A stretch of 64,000 bases of DNA from the NCBI GenBank assembly GCA_029959085.1, contig JARWIR010000050.1, forward strand, positions 248,001 to 312,000, read 5' to 3'. The notes below the pieces were generated by a model. It saw only the letters and a program-made list of their open reading frames with translations, searched no databases and was not told where the DNA came from. The first letter of the stretch is position 1. Each line of letters begins with the position of its first letter. The translations under genes and the position numbers were made by a program. Origin of the DNA: Nemophila menziesii. Its lineage: Eukaryota; Streptophyta; Magnoliopsida; Boraginales; Hydrophyllaceae. This document shows, piece after piece, positions 1 through 10,046 of this stretch.

Positions 1-427
1 AACTTTTGTGGACTGAGAAAATAATATATATGAGAACTTTTAAGAGTAAGATAGAAAAGCTAGAATCTAAAGGTCTTACATGCTACTTATTTACCACAAT
101 GGTATCTAATCTTATATTGTTATAATAAACCTTAACTTTTATTTACCATAAGCTAATATAATATTATGCACTAACCATATATCTTGGTAAAGTATTGTAA
201 AAGTTACCATATGAATAACAAAATTTAGGGTTTCTGACACCTAAAAACAAAATTTAAAAGCTATACAAAAATTAATTCTTATTGTTTTACATTCATAATG
301 AAGTGAATTTAGCAACTTCATAATATATATTGTTATCTTATTGTCTGTGTATAAGATAATGTAATATATTTAAAAGATAATTAGATACATATCAAACATA
401 ATAATTACTGAAATGGTGAAAACTTAC

Positions 428-840
428 CAAGACTATTAGGGAGAATTTCTCCATTATTGAAATATCATGACTAACGATCTTTTTTCTGTAAATAAAACAT
501 TAAAATGAAAAGGTCTATATTATAAAGATTATCACAGATTACAATTAAAAAATTAATTAATAAAAAATTAATTACTTACAGATATTTAATAAATACAACA
601 AATCTAAAAAATATTTATCCATTTTAATGAACAAATTTCAAATTATGGACGATTTGAATCAGTTTATAAAATAATTAAAGATTCTAATTTATATTTTTAA
701 TCTCCAATTTTTTTATTCTAGTTTCAGATTGTACACTATAGCCTTTTTAAATCATATAAAAAGAATAAAAAATTAATCATATAATTCTAAAAACCCGTGT
801 TATAATACATTTACCTTTTACAATTGAAAATAATTTGCAT
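428..840 (-). pseudogene. 5' exons of an LRR gene copy cut by the window edge (copy g0)
   Basis: Exon 1 (815-840) starts with ATG and reads MQIIFNCK plus two bases. It ends at an AG|GTAAAT donor. Exon 2 (428-485) follows a TTTACAG acceptor, ends TTG|GTAAG and closes codon 28 exactly in phase 0. The 3' LRR exons of this copy would lie left of base 1. Start codon, donor and acceptor are all intact here. Only the 5' end is seen, so whether this copy is functional cannot be judged; it is filed as a partial gene. The 28-residue N-terminus is not recognised. Confidence 0.5.
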
Positions 841-1024
841 TTTTGTTGTGAATCTAGGGTTTGAAAATGGTGTGTTGTGTCTACTTGAAATGGCGAGGCG
901 GCTTTCAAAATATTTTGTTTAACATATGCATAAGTTGAAACCTATATAGGGTGATGGATTAATATTTTTAGTAGGGTTTCACAATTATGATCTTATATTT
1001 TGGTGGGCCTCAATGTTATGGGCC
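841..1024 (-). promoter_or_regulatory. Promoter block of LRR copy g0: telo-boxes, CArG box, site II motifs
   Basis: Reading away from the ATG at 840: telo-box AAACCCTA (855-862, minus strand), CArG-type palindrome CCTATATAGG (941-950), a second telo-box (972-979), and two TGGGCC site II motifs (1004-1009 and 1019-1024). Telo-box plus site II is a known pairing in promoters of plant genes for translation and cell proliferation. CCTATATAGG fits the MADS-domain consensus CC(A/T)6GG and also contains a TATA-like core. That it is used as a promoter is inferred from position and conservation. Confidence 0.55.
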
Positions 1025-1089
1025 GTTGTGCTTACTACCCAATCATGAACCATATCCATACTTTATATTACAAGTTAATTAATAAAGAT

Positions 1090-2455
1090 ATGTTATCATA
1101 CATATAAGGAAGTAATTTGGTAACTCTTTTCTATTGATCCCTTTAATAATGATTTCAAATGTATATTTTACAAAAGATGCTAGTATCCCATGGTCAAGAA
1201 CAATCTATGGTCAAACAAAGTCTTCTTTAATAGAAGCCTAATATTGGTCTATTCACCTGAATCATTGTAGTTTTAATTTCGAAGAACGAGGTTTGGCAGA
1301 AACTTGGTAAAAGTCTTTTATACAATTATTTCTAAAATACATATCCTTGGAATAAAAACCTTAATGTTGAAACTAGTATCTTTAGTCCAGACTACATTCA
1401 TATGAGGAAAGATATGTCAAAGATAATATGACAATTTATCACTAAAGCTCTACATAAATTCAAGAGGATGAACGAACACCCACATAAAATGAGGCATATA
1501 CCATACTAAAAAATGATATGCAACAAAATTATGATATGTTGAATAAAATACTACTGAACAAGTGCTCGTAAAACTAGGAATACAATTCAAGGTTTCTTTC
1601 ATTATTAAATGTGTGTCAACTTTATCATAAATTCTTTTCGTGATCATATACTTCTACCTTTATATTACCAGTCAAAGGAAAATCTGACAAGGAGACTCTC
1701 TATCAATTTACCTAATTATCTTCTATGCAAACTCTAAGTAGTATAAATAATAGTGTCATTTCCGACTTTGATATGTCTCCCTTTCGCAGACAATTAAAAT
1801 TTTGTCCTCAAAATAGACATGCTTAAAATCCATTTCCTAAACGAGGTCATGTGAAATATTAAATTTCCTCTTACCTATTCTAAAAATCTCAACAAATGAA
1901 TGTTCAACTTAAGTATGTCTAACTACTTTTGGTATGTAGCTAGGTAATCCATCGTAGTGGAAAGAAGTCTAAGGTTAGTATACTAGTGTATACGACAAAG
2001 TATGTAACACCCCATCTCAAAGGAGGGTGTCAATCTTTACCCAAGCTTTAAGAATTTGAATGTAATAATTAAAATATAAACACTGTCCTTATTTCATATT
2101 TCCGTTTATATATATATCAAAGATATATACCACCAAAATATCAATAAAGACATGGCATAGATTCATAAATATATAAACCACGATCTTACGAACATGTTCA
2201 CTATCAGGAACATTCTGTGAAGGACTATGTTTTTGAGATAAATTATCAAAAACACAAAGAAGTTTGCAATCTGCTTTAAGACCCTTATTTTCTCTGTTTG
2301 AAGGGGTAAACCCCTAATATGTATATTTTATTTATTTCTTCACACAATGACTGAAGCCTTCTCTTCTTCTCGTACGTCATTATGACCCTTAGTGTTGAGC
2401 TCTAAGTAAATCTTGTTATCACCTTCAATAATGCCATGTGCATTAGTGGGTAGGT
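1090..2455. other. Head spacer without recognised gene
   Basis: AT-rich sequence present in all six units. It holds a 65-codon minus-strand ORF (1450-1647) that is kept in U1, U4 and U5, shortened by a small in-frame deletion in U3, and broken by single-base insertions in U2 and U6. That pattern argues against a real protein. Around 2005-2030 there is a short hairpin (ACACCC and GGGTGT stems, about 15-nt loop) just after TGTAACACCCC. This resembles the start of some plant LTRs, but I found no matching end. Nothing else is recognised. Confidence 0.5.
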
Positions 2456-2459
2456 CCAA

Positions 2460-3066
2460 GCATAATATATGTCCCTGCAATGAAATATTGCATAATATAG
2501 GGAACTATAATACAACTTTTTCATAATATAAGGAGTTATATACTATAGTGCAACTTTGTCATAATATAGGGATCTATATTGCAATATATGGGGACCTATA
2601 TTGCAATTTTTGAAAAAAACATAGGGCATTTACGTCAACAATGACGCTAATTTTGATGGAGTGAATTCTTGAAAAAAAGCTTCATCTCATAGAATGTTTA
2701 AAGAATTGTATATATAATATAGGGACCTAAAGTGAAATTGATTCTATGTATAGGTGACACCGTGTGATTATTTTTTTTCATGCAAGTTGTTTATTATGAT
2801 GGATGGATATAAAGATAGAGTGTCCTACTTGTCGTCGCCCTCTTCCACCAGCTTGACTGAAGATTCTTCTTAAGGAAAAATTTGTAAATTTCATTTGGGG
2901 TATATTTACTAAACTTTTAATTTTTTAATTTTATGTGGTTTTTATTTGTATGATTTTTTTTTATTTAATGTAAGAGATAGGGAATTGTAGAATAACAAAT
3001 GCAAAAAAATTAATATCAAGGCCTATAGTGTAGTTTTTGGATCATATAGGGACCTACAATACTTTT
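2460..3066. repeat. Degenerate ~28-30 bp minisatellite, U1 head
   Basis: Imperfect copies of a word close to ATAATATAGGGACCTATA followed by TTGCAATTTT recur at about 2480-2612, 2720-2740 and 3020-3066. Copies differ in spacing and sequence. U5 lacks one copy (about 28 bp) that U1 has near 2570-2600, showing copy-number change. The same word reappears in the type B middle and around 5390-5510. Confidence 0.7.
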
Positions 3067-3461
3067 GGGTTTTGTCAGTAGATAAATCTTGTGACGTTTC
3101 TTTTCCCTAGGGTATTTCATTAGTCTTGTTGTATCATAATAAAATATATAATAATCATTATGTTAGGAAAATTTGGGACAAAATCTAATCTAGAGAGTGA
3201 ACCTCTAGTGTTGCAAGAGGCATGCAAAATGACTAATTTGAACCAACAACTTCCAACATCTATCTTCACTTACTATTGTGAACTTATTAATAACTTTACA
3301 AATCCATCGACAACAATGTGGAACATTCGACTATTTATGAAAAATATGCATATATTGTATTTAGGTATGATTTTTTTTCATATTCATTGAAGATGGATCC
3401 ATTGATTGATGTTTTAGCAAAGAGTGTTATAGAAATATTTTTGATAACAAATGGAATAATC
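3067..3461. other. Start of type A middle; small ORF of doubtful value
   Basis: Type A and type B units diverge at 3067. The stretch holds a 76-codon plus-strand ORF (3160-3390) beginning MLGKFGTKSN that recurs in U2 (14241, 81 codons) and U4 (39867, 105 codons). Its end changes with single-base differences in a T-run and a nearby codon, so length is not maintained. No family is recognised. Confidence 0.4.
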
Positions 3462-4036
3462 GTAATATTCAATTGATTGTATATTTTTAATTAGGACACT
3501 TAGAAAGAGAGGGGATACATTAAAGTGGAAGGTTTTGATTTTAATAGTTTTGAATATATTGTAGTCATGTGTTTAGTTTCTTATGAGTAAAAAAACAACA
3601 AATGGTTGGGATAAAGTGGTTATTTTTAGCATAACTTATTGGCATATGTGGTGATTTGTCTGATAGTTAGGATTGAATTGTGGTTGTGTGGCAGTATTTT
3701 AATTTTTATAATTTATTTCAGGATGTGTTTTTAATCATTTTGGTGTAATATTCAATTGATTGTATATTTTTTATCTAGATGATTAGAAAGAGAGGGGATA
3801 TATTGAAGTGGAAGGGTTTAATTTTTATAGTTTTGAATATATCATAGTTAGGTGTTTCTTTTCTTTTGAGTACAAAAGTGAAACAAATGGTATGGTTAAA
3901 GTGGTTATTTTTCGCATAAATGATGGACATAATGGGAGATTAGTGTGATAGTTAGGATTGAATGGTGGTTGTGTGGTGGTATTTAAATATTTTTATTTTC
4001 TTATTTGAGAATGTGTTTTTAATCATTTTGGTATAA
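3462..4036. repeat. Direct tandem duplication, ~283 bp period, in U1
   Basis: The sequence starting TAATATTCAATTGATTG at about 3462 is repeated from about 3745, including AGAAAGAGAGGGGATA, the TAGTTTTGAATATAT core and the GATAGTTAGGATTGAAT word. U1 keeps 13 bp near 3520 that the first copies in U2 and U4 have lost. Non-coding. Confidence 0.85.
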
Positions 4037-5968
4037 AATAACTAAACTAAAATTAAGCTTTGCTCGGTGTATAATCATACATATGTCAACTTAACTCGAT
4101 TTACCAATTTTTTAAATATACATTTGAGAGCCTACATTGATTTTTTTTCCATTATCATTTTGACTCGGGTAAAGTTCAATCCATAACGCCTTGAGCATTG
4201 AAAAGTATTCTAAGTACAAGATCAACTATCGATCTTAATTTTATAATGTCTAAATCTATTTATAAACTTTCATAGATTCGAAATCGATAGTTCTAGCAGC
4301 TATAATATTTAACACTTTTCGGCGCAACTAAGATATCATGAGATCTAATCTTACCCAAGTCAAAATGGCTCATAGTTGTATCAGAAAATGAAAAACTAAA
4401 TTAATTCTTGGATATCCTAAGAAAGTATAAAAACTAAAAAAACATGTGGAGACGTAATCATGTTCATTTCTATTTCATTAAGGTAAAATGTCCCTACAAT
4501 TAATTATTGTAACATAGAAATTGAAACAAACCAAATATGATTTCTTCCAAGACTAGAACATTTGGTTTCACTTTCTACTAGATCAACCCATTTATATGTA
4601 ACTACATGGGTATATATTACAAGGGTCGAACCATTACAAAGCAACACAACAATTACCATTGATTTTAATGGTACTTTTGGAGATTGGGTGATGATTTCCA
4701 TCAATAAGATTTGTGAACGTCGTCTTGATCGGTATTATAATGTCTCACAGGTGTATTAAAAAATAATAGGTAAAAAAATATGTGGATCTATACCTCCATA
4801 TTCTATCATACAAATCCACGAGAATTTAGAATATTTAAAGTCATAATTATATTAATTTTGATATCGTTAAGGTTAAGAATTCCTATAAAAAAAATTTGTA
4901 ACATGAACTGGAAAAAAATATTGATTTCTTCAAAGACTCATAACAGTTTGCTTGATCATGAAAGAACCTCTTACTACTAGGTTCCTTTCTTCTATACATC
5001 GAAAGAAACTAACAAAACAATGGATGTGTTTCCTTTCACTGTCAAAATACCAAAAATGCATAATCTACTCTTATCCATACATTTTCACTTCCATATGGAT
5101 CAGAGCTTTTGTATACAACTATATGATATATACCCCACATGATAACAATATACACACATCCAAGGATTGATATTAACCTTAGTCACCTAGCCAGTATATG
5201 GCTGTAGGAAATAGCTAGGCCTTATATGACCATATGAAAGTATAATAGTGTTGGAGCTGCAACTATACTAGGTATAAGAGGAACAGGAGGAGCGAGTAAC
5301 TCTATAACCTTGTGTACTCTAATTATTTGTTTATGACGAAGAACTTCGTCAATTATAATGAAGCAATTCATTTGATATTTAATATAGGGATAGATAGTGC
5401 AATTAACTCTACATAAATTAAGTAGGAACCTATAATCATTTTTTATTTTAGTGTCATATATTACAATTTCTGAATACTTAGTTGTAAGGACCTATATTAA
5501 AATACCGAAGATATGAATAATTAGAACTTCTTGTTACAAAGAGAGAAATTGCTTACTTAACAGGCTATAAATGTTGGTAAATGTAATATATTGTGTTATA
5601 TATTTGAAAGTTTGACTATTTTAGATTATTCAGAAACTTAAAATTACATTTCGATACATTAGAGTTTAAAGTTAATAGTTATTTTTTACACTTCAAACAA
5701 ATAAATAATATTTAACGACTTCTGCCGAAGATTTTTTACCTACTAGACGATGGTCTTAGTAGTAGTCAAACCAAAGAAATTTTAGAAAGTATGGGAGGAA
5801 TCCTAAGGCAATCTTATCATGAATGATTCAATTACGTCTTGTTTCTTTCTTTTCCTGGAAATATAGGTTAGGTGATGCCTAGGCCATTCTAGAAGTTTTA
5901 TTAGGTAAATCGAGTAACGCAATATGGGGATGAGGTGTAGTTTATCTCTTCTTTCTTAGGGTTTCAGG
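4037..5968. other. Type A spacer made of diverged repeat modules
   Basis: The segment 4110-4400 is a diverged relative of the 436-bp repeat of type B units (shared words around CATTTTGA, CGATAGTT and TCAAAATGG). The module ending GATTTCTTC.AAGACT occurs twice, near 4440-4590 and 4820-4990, about 384 bp apart. The segment 5700-5960 resembles type B 33830-34090. Small ORFs at 4562-4759 and 4952-5170 recur in U2 and U4 but have no recognised family, and 4562-4759 is open on both strands. Around 5390-5510 are stray copies of the GGGACCTATA minisatellite. Confidence 0.6.
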
Positions 5969-6699
5969 TAGGGGTGAGCAAAACAAAACCAAAAAACTGA
6001 ACCGATCCAAAAAAACCGCAAAAGTCGAACCGAAAAAACCAAAAACCGACAACAACGTTCGGTTCGATATTAACTTTTTCAAAAACCGAAAAAGTTTGGT
6101 TCGGTACGGATTTTCTATGCTAAACAAAACCGAAAAGATACAAAAACTAAGATATTCTAGAATTTAATTTCTATCTGAAGAGATTATTTCAATAGGATGG
6201 ACATTAAAGTAAATTTTGAAAACAAAAAACTTATATATAACATACACCGCCCCTAAAAATGTCATAATGTGCAACATATGTTTACATAATTCATTAGTCG
6301 ATATATCTTAAAAGAAACTTCTTTTACTGAAATTCGTTGAAGGTAAAGCATACATACAATTTTTTAAAAGTATACCTTCGTAATGATTTGTTTACGATTA
6401 ATGCACAATATTTGAGTTCCAAAGATGCAATTCTCATACATGGGTGAATAACATGAAAATAAAACACTTAATATATGAATTTTTTAGAAAATAAAATATC
6501 TCATGTAAACGACCTTAAAATCTATCCAGCCATCAAACTAAACGCATACCAAAACCGAAAATATATCGAACCGAAAACCAACAAAACGGAACCGATGAAA
6601 ACCGTTCAGTTCGGTACTGGCACCTCTATAAACCGAACCATTCGCTTTCGGTTTCGGCTATGGCAAAAACCGATGCGAACCGAACCGCGTTCACCCCTA
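5969..6699. mobile_element. hAT-like non-autonomous element in U1
   Basis: About 730 bp bounded by imperfect inverted ends: TAGGGGTGAGC on the left and GTTCACCCCTA on the right. Both ends are dense in CCGAACCG and GGTTCGG words, as is usual for a common plant hAT-type non-autonomous family. No transposase is encoded. No clear 8-bp target duplication is visible at these limits, so exact ends are uncertain. Copies at the same place in U2 and U4 are shared by descent, not by separate insertions. Confidence 0.65.
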
Positions 6700-6978
6700 A
6701 TTGAACATTATCATCCACTCCTGGTGGGTAGAGAAGGCGTTAAAGTATACATTCCGCCAATACCGACAACCACCAAATGTGTTGAACCCTATATTCTTAC
6801 TATGCCGACGGCTGCTGGGGGTAACGAGACTCCGCCGATGGTGTTGAAATATCTAGATCAATTGTTAAAGAAACTTGTCAATCAAAGGCGATATATTCCA
6901 GAGCAACAAAGAAGGAAACGTGTGGTAGTTCTCATACAATATAATATCATAGAAGAAATCGAAGATACGAAACAGTAA
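6700..6978 (+). other. Coding-like stretch after the hAT-like element, open in U1 only
   Basis: In U1 the frame runs through the right half of the hAT-like element (from 6475) and on to a stop at 6976-6978. The non-element part is less AT-rich than its surroundings and includes TTTKCVEPYILTMPTAAGG and, later, a basic stretch around PEQQRRKR. U2 and U4 have four Gs where U1 has five (around 6820-6824), which closes their frame early. No family is recognised. It may be a remnant of a host gene or a captured fragment. Confidence 0.35.
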
Positions 6979-6999
6979 GAGCATGTTAGTACTTAAAAA

Positions 7000-8960
7000 A
7001 GGTCGTGTTTCCAATTTTAAAATTAACTAATGTGCATATCAACCCATTTTAGTTTTCAACACTATCCTGGTTCCCTCTTGAGGCGTTTTTTCTAATAACA
7101 AGAACTACAAAGACAAATTGAAATCTTCAAAAAAAAATTAAAATATAACTTACATAAAAACTAGAAAGAATGTGAAAAATTTCTCGTCAACCTAAAATTT
7201 TATTAAATATGGGGTTTGGCTCCTAAAAAAGTGGATAGACTGCAAAAAAATTCCCTAACACCAATTTCGCATTGGGATCAACCAAAAGACCAACATCTCT
7301 GGCTGATAGAGTAGCTCCTCGAGCATAAAATACAAGCTCCTCTAGCTTTAAAGACCAACTCCTATAGCATAATAGACGAGATCTTATAGCATAAAATATT
7401 AGCTCCTTTGGTATACAAACGATCGGCTACTATGACATAAAATACCATCTTATATAACATAAGAAAGACCAAACCCTTTGGAAACCGACAACGAAATCAT
7501 GATCGACCTAAATAGGCGGTCAAGGGTAGAACAACTAAATCGACGAATCTATGGTAAAATACGTCTGATGTAGCCTTAGTAATAATTTTTATATAGCAAT
7601 GGTAAATAACTCTGATGTAGTCTCAAAAATAAGACCGACATGTATCTGGTAGATAATTTGACGCAGCCTCGACAATGTGACTAACATAACTCTGGTAAAT
7701 TAGTCTAATATAGTCTCAGAAATGAGTCTGACAAATATTTGGTTGTTAAGTCAAATTTAGCCTTGTAACTGAGAAGAATGTAGATATGGTAATTAATTGG
7801 AACTTAGCCTTGGAAAAAATACCAATTATATTGTTGGTAAGAAGGTTATCTTGATTTAAATAATTCATTGTGTCTTTAAATATCGATGTGATGACATAGT
7901 CAGCCAAAAACACCTTTTCTTGTGAAGGAGGTATAAAAAATATTTGTGAGACCAACGTAGTCTCGACAATTAAAAAATCTTCATATGAGTAACACACTCT
8001 CAGTAATCAAAATTGTTTTGTAATACTGACAATCTCAGTAATAAAAAATTTTTTGTAAGACCGACGTAGTCTCAATAATCAAAGAACTTTTGTAAGACCG
8101 ACGCAGTATCAACAACCGAAGAAGTTTATTAAGACCAAAAAATTCTCGATAGTCAAATGATATTTAGTAATACCGACAAAGCCTTGCGATAAAAGAAGCT
8201 TTGCAAGATCGAGGCCAGATCAGTAAGCAGAAATGTTATAAAAATAATAATACAAAACATATATATACTTCTTTCTCTTTGCATGTGTCAATGCAAACAA
8301 AGTATGAAAATGGCTTGACATAACACGAAGTTTGATTGATGCTTTGACATAAAAAAAAGTATGAAGAAGCTCTGACATCGAACAAAATCTGACAAATCGT
8401 TGGCATTACACATAGTCCAATGAAGCGTTGAATTCAATAAAAATTTCGATGATGCCTCGGCATACAAAAATATTAGAGAATATTTGGCAGTAAAATAGCC
8501 ACAAACGAGGAATTGACATATTATTTATGTTCCCCAATGAAAATGGGTATAAGAGATATAATAAGATAACAAGATAACACGAGATTACTCAAAGAACAAA
8601 ATGAATAAAAATTATATTAATGTAAGAGGGACAAACATGCAAGGAAGAAGGATAAACACACTAAAAAATCTCTATTTAGAAGGAAAATAGATTTGGAAAG
8701 GGAAAATAACAACATGGTCTATCTAAATATGAGAGACCCAAGAGCACGGGGTGAAAGGAGGAGGCCTCGACACGAAAGCATAATAGTAATTTAAGGAGTG
8801 AAGATACTCTCTATCATCGAGGAAATAACGCCGACACCATCCCGCTACACCGGTGAGTCCTTGAGAACAATTGGAAGAAATAAGAACATGAAATCCCATA
8901 AAAAATAAAAAGGTGAAAGAATTCTAGTAAACACTCAGGAAAGTTAATCAGAAAAACTTT
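7000..8960. repeat. Degenerate retroelement-like repeat region, U1
   Basis: About 7290-8220 is built from decayed copies of a word like GTAAGACCGACGTAGTCTC with AATAATCAAAGAA, about 45-50 bp apart. A second series follows to about 8470 based on CTCTGACATCGAACAAA. U1 lacks about 27 bp of the second series that U2 and U4 have. No protein domain is visible. The pattern resembles untranslated or LTR-proximal repeats of large plant retrotransposons, but no LTR pair, primer site or pol fragment supports this. 8470-8960 is unrecognised. Confidence 0.45.
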
Positions 8961-8996
8961 GAATTCTCCATGAGGCACCACAAAAACAAACATCTT

Positions 8997-9347
8997 TTAA
9001 GATACATTAAGGAACTTATAATAGCAAGATACTAATAATCTATATGAGGTGTCAAAGTAAAATACATTATATGTGGTATTCGACATCTTCTGTCTTGCAA
9101 AAGAAGCATCAATGGGTAAAAGTTTGCAACATATGAAGTGCCAAAAATCTTTTACAGAATATGGAGTTCCAATAAGTCCAAACAAATGTTTGGCATGTAA
9201 ACAAACGAAAGCCCGAGGAAGTAAGTCCCCGACTATACTAAGGGTGGGAAGGCGTCCATATATATTGTCCATATATCCATTACAAATCACGGGGCTTATA
9301 TAAGAGTATATTATACAAAAACTAATTGTTTGAGGAAAGGGCAACAA
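8997..9347 (-). other. Region open on both strands (116-codon minus, 76-codon plus), U1
   Basis: A 116-codon minus-strand frame overlaps a 76-codon plus-strand frame (9073-9303). Both stay open in U1, U2 and U4. The minus frame is preceded by TATATAAGCC near 9292-9301. The two frames cannot both be judged from three closely related copies. The plus frame has a short CLACKQTK cysteine pair. No family is recognised for either. Confidence 0.3.
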
Positions 9348-9702
9348 AATTCAGTATCTTGCACTTTGATGAATCCACACAAAAATCTATATTCAAGAAG
9401 ATATTTGGCATCTTAAGCTCACGTCTCTTACAATGAGAGAGAGAGATATGCGAACATCATTTTTTATTTATTAGTTGTGCAAATAAACAATCCCTACTAT
9501 TTGTTTCAAATTTTGATTTTATATTTCTTATGCTCTCTCTTTAATGTTTGTTGTTGTATACTCTAGTAGAGGTCAGTTTGGGGTCATTGACATACTAAGA
9601 CTTGAGTGACAGAAGTTCTCTTGGTAATTTAATGTGTTTGCAACTTTGAGTTTGACTTTAATATCAATTTTTGTATAATTTATTTCATTGTACTTTCGCA
9701 AA

Positions 9703-9900
9703 CTATACCATGTTATCGTTCCCAATTACTAAGAAAAGATATTTGAATATTAATAAACTAATATGAATGCAAAAATAGACATACATGTGTTTATTTTGAA
9801 TGAAAAGTAAGACTATAATTACATAACAAATGTTTAGAAAAACATTAGATTTGTCATTGCACCATGTGTTAAGCTTAATATTAATATTAACTAATGCCAT
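9703..9900 (-). CDS. Hypothetical 65-aa hydrophobic ORF, tail of U1
   Basis: It starts at ATG in a GACCATGGC context and reads MALVNINIKL onward. A hydrophobic middle and C-terminus (VIIVLLFI; ISLLIFKYLFLVI) could span a membrane. The same 65-codon frame without indels exists in all five tails (9703, 26098, 35342, 46416, 55537). It lies just downstream of the LRR gene on the same strand. Most differences between copies change the amino acid (N to K, C to G or F, L to I), which argues against purifying selection. No family is known to me. It may be only a chance frame in AT-rich DNA. Confidence 0.25.
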   Translation of the reverse strand: MALVNINIKLNTWCNDKSNVFLNICYVIIVLLFIQNKHMYVYFCIHISLLIFKYLFLVIGNDNMV

Positions 9901-9994
9901 GGTCTCCTTTGTTGAAGTGTCATGGCCAACATCTATTTTATCTCTAATACACTTAAGCCTTAGTCACGAATTGACAAGGAGAATATTTTCCTGA

Positions 9995-10018
9995 AAGAAG
10001 AGAGAGAGAGAGAGAAAA
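9995..10018. repeat. (GA)n microsatellite downstream of LRR copy g1
   Basis: A GA run that recurs in all five tails with different lengths: shortest here, interrupted by a T in U2 (26390), and longest in U5 (about 55830-55857). Confidence 0.85.
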
Positions 10019-10046
10019 GTTGGGTGATTAATTGATCCTCTCACTC

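Noticed and set aside
1450..1647. 65-codon head frame as a conserved gene
   Set aside because: Broken by single-base insertions in U2 and U6 and shortened in U3; no family.
2004..2035. TGTAACACCCC as the start of a solo LTR
   Set aside because: No matching LTR end, target duplication, primer site or pol sequence was found.
2815..2850. RING-finger-like fragment CPTCRRPLPPA in the head
   Set aside because: Only one CxxC pair, with stops close on both sides and loss by deletion in two units; too short to call.
7290..8470. CRISPR-like or satellite array
   Set aside because: Repeats are degenerate, irregularly spaced and in a plant nuclear context; no uniform repeat and spacer structure.
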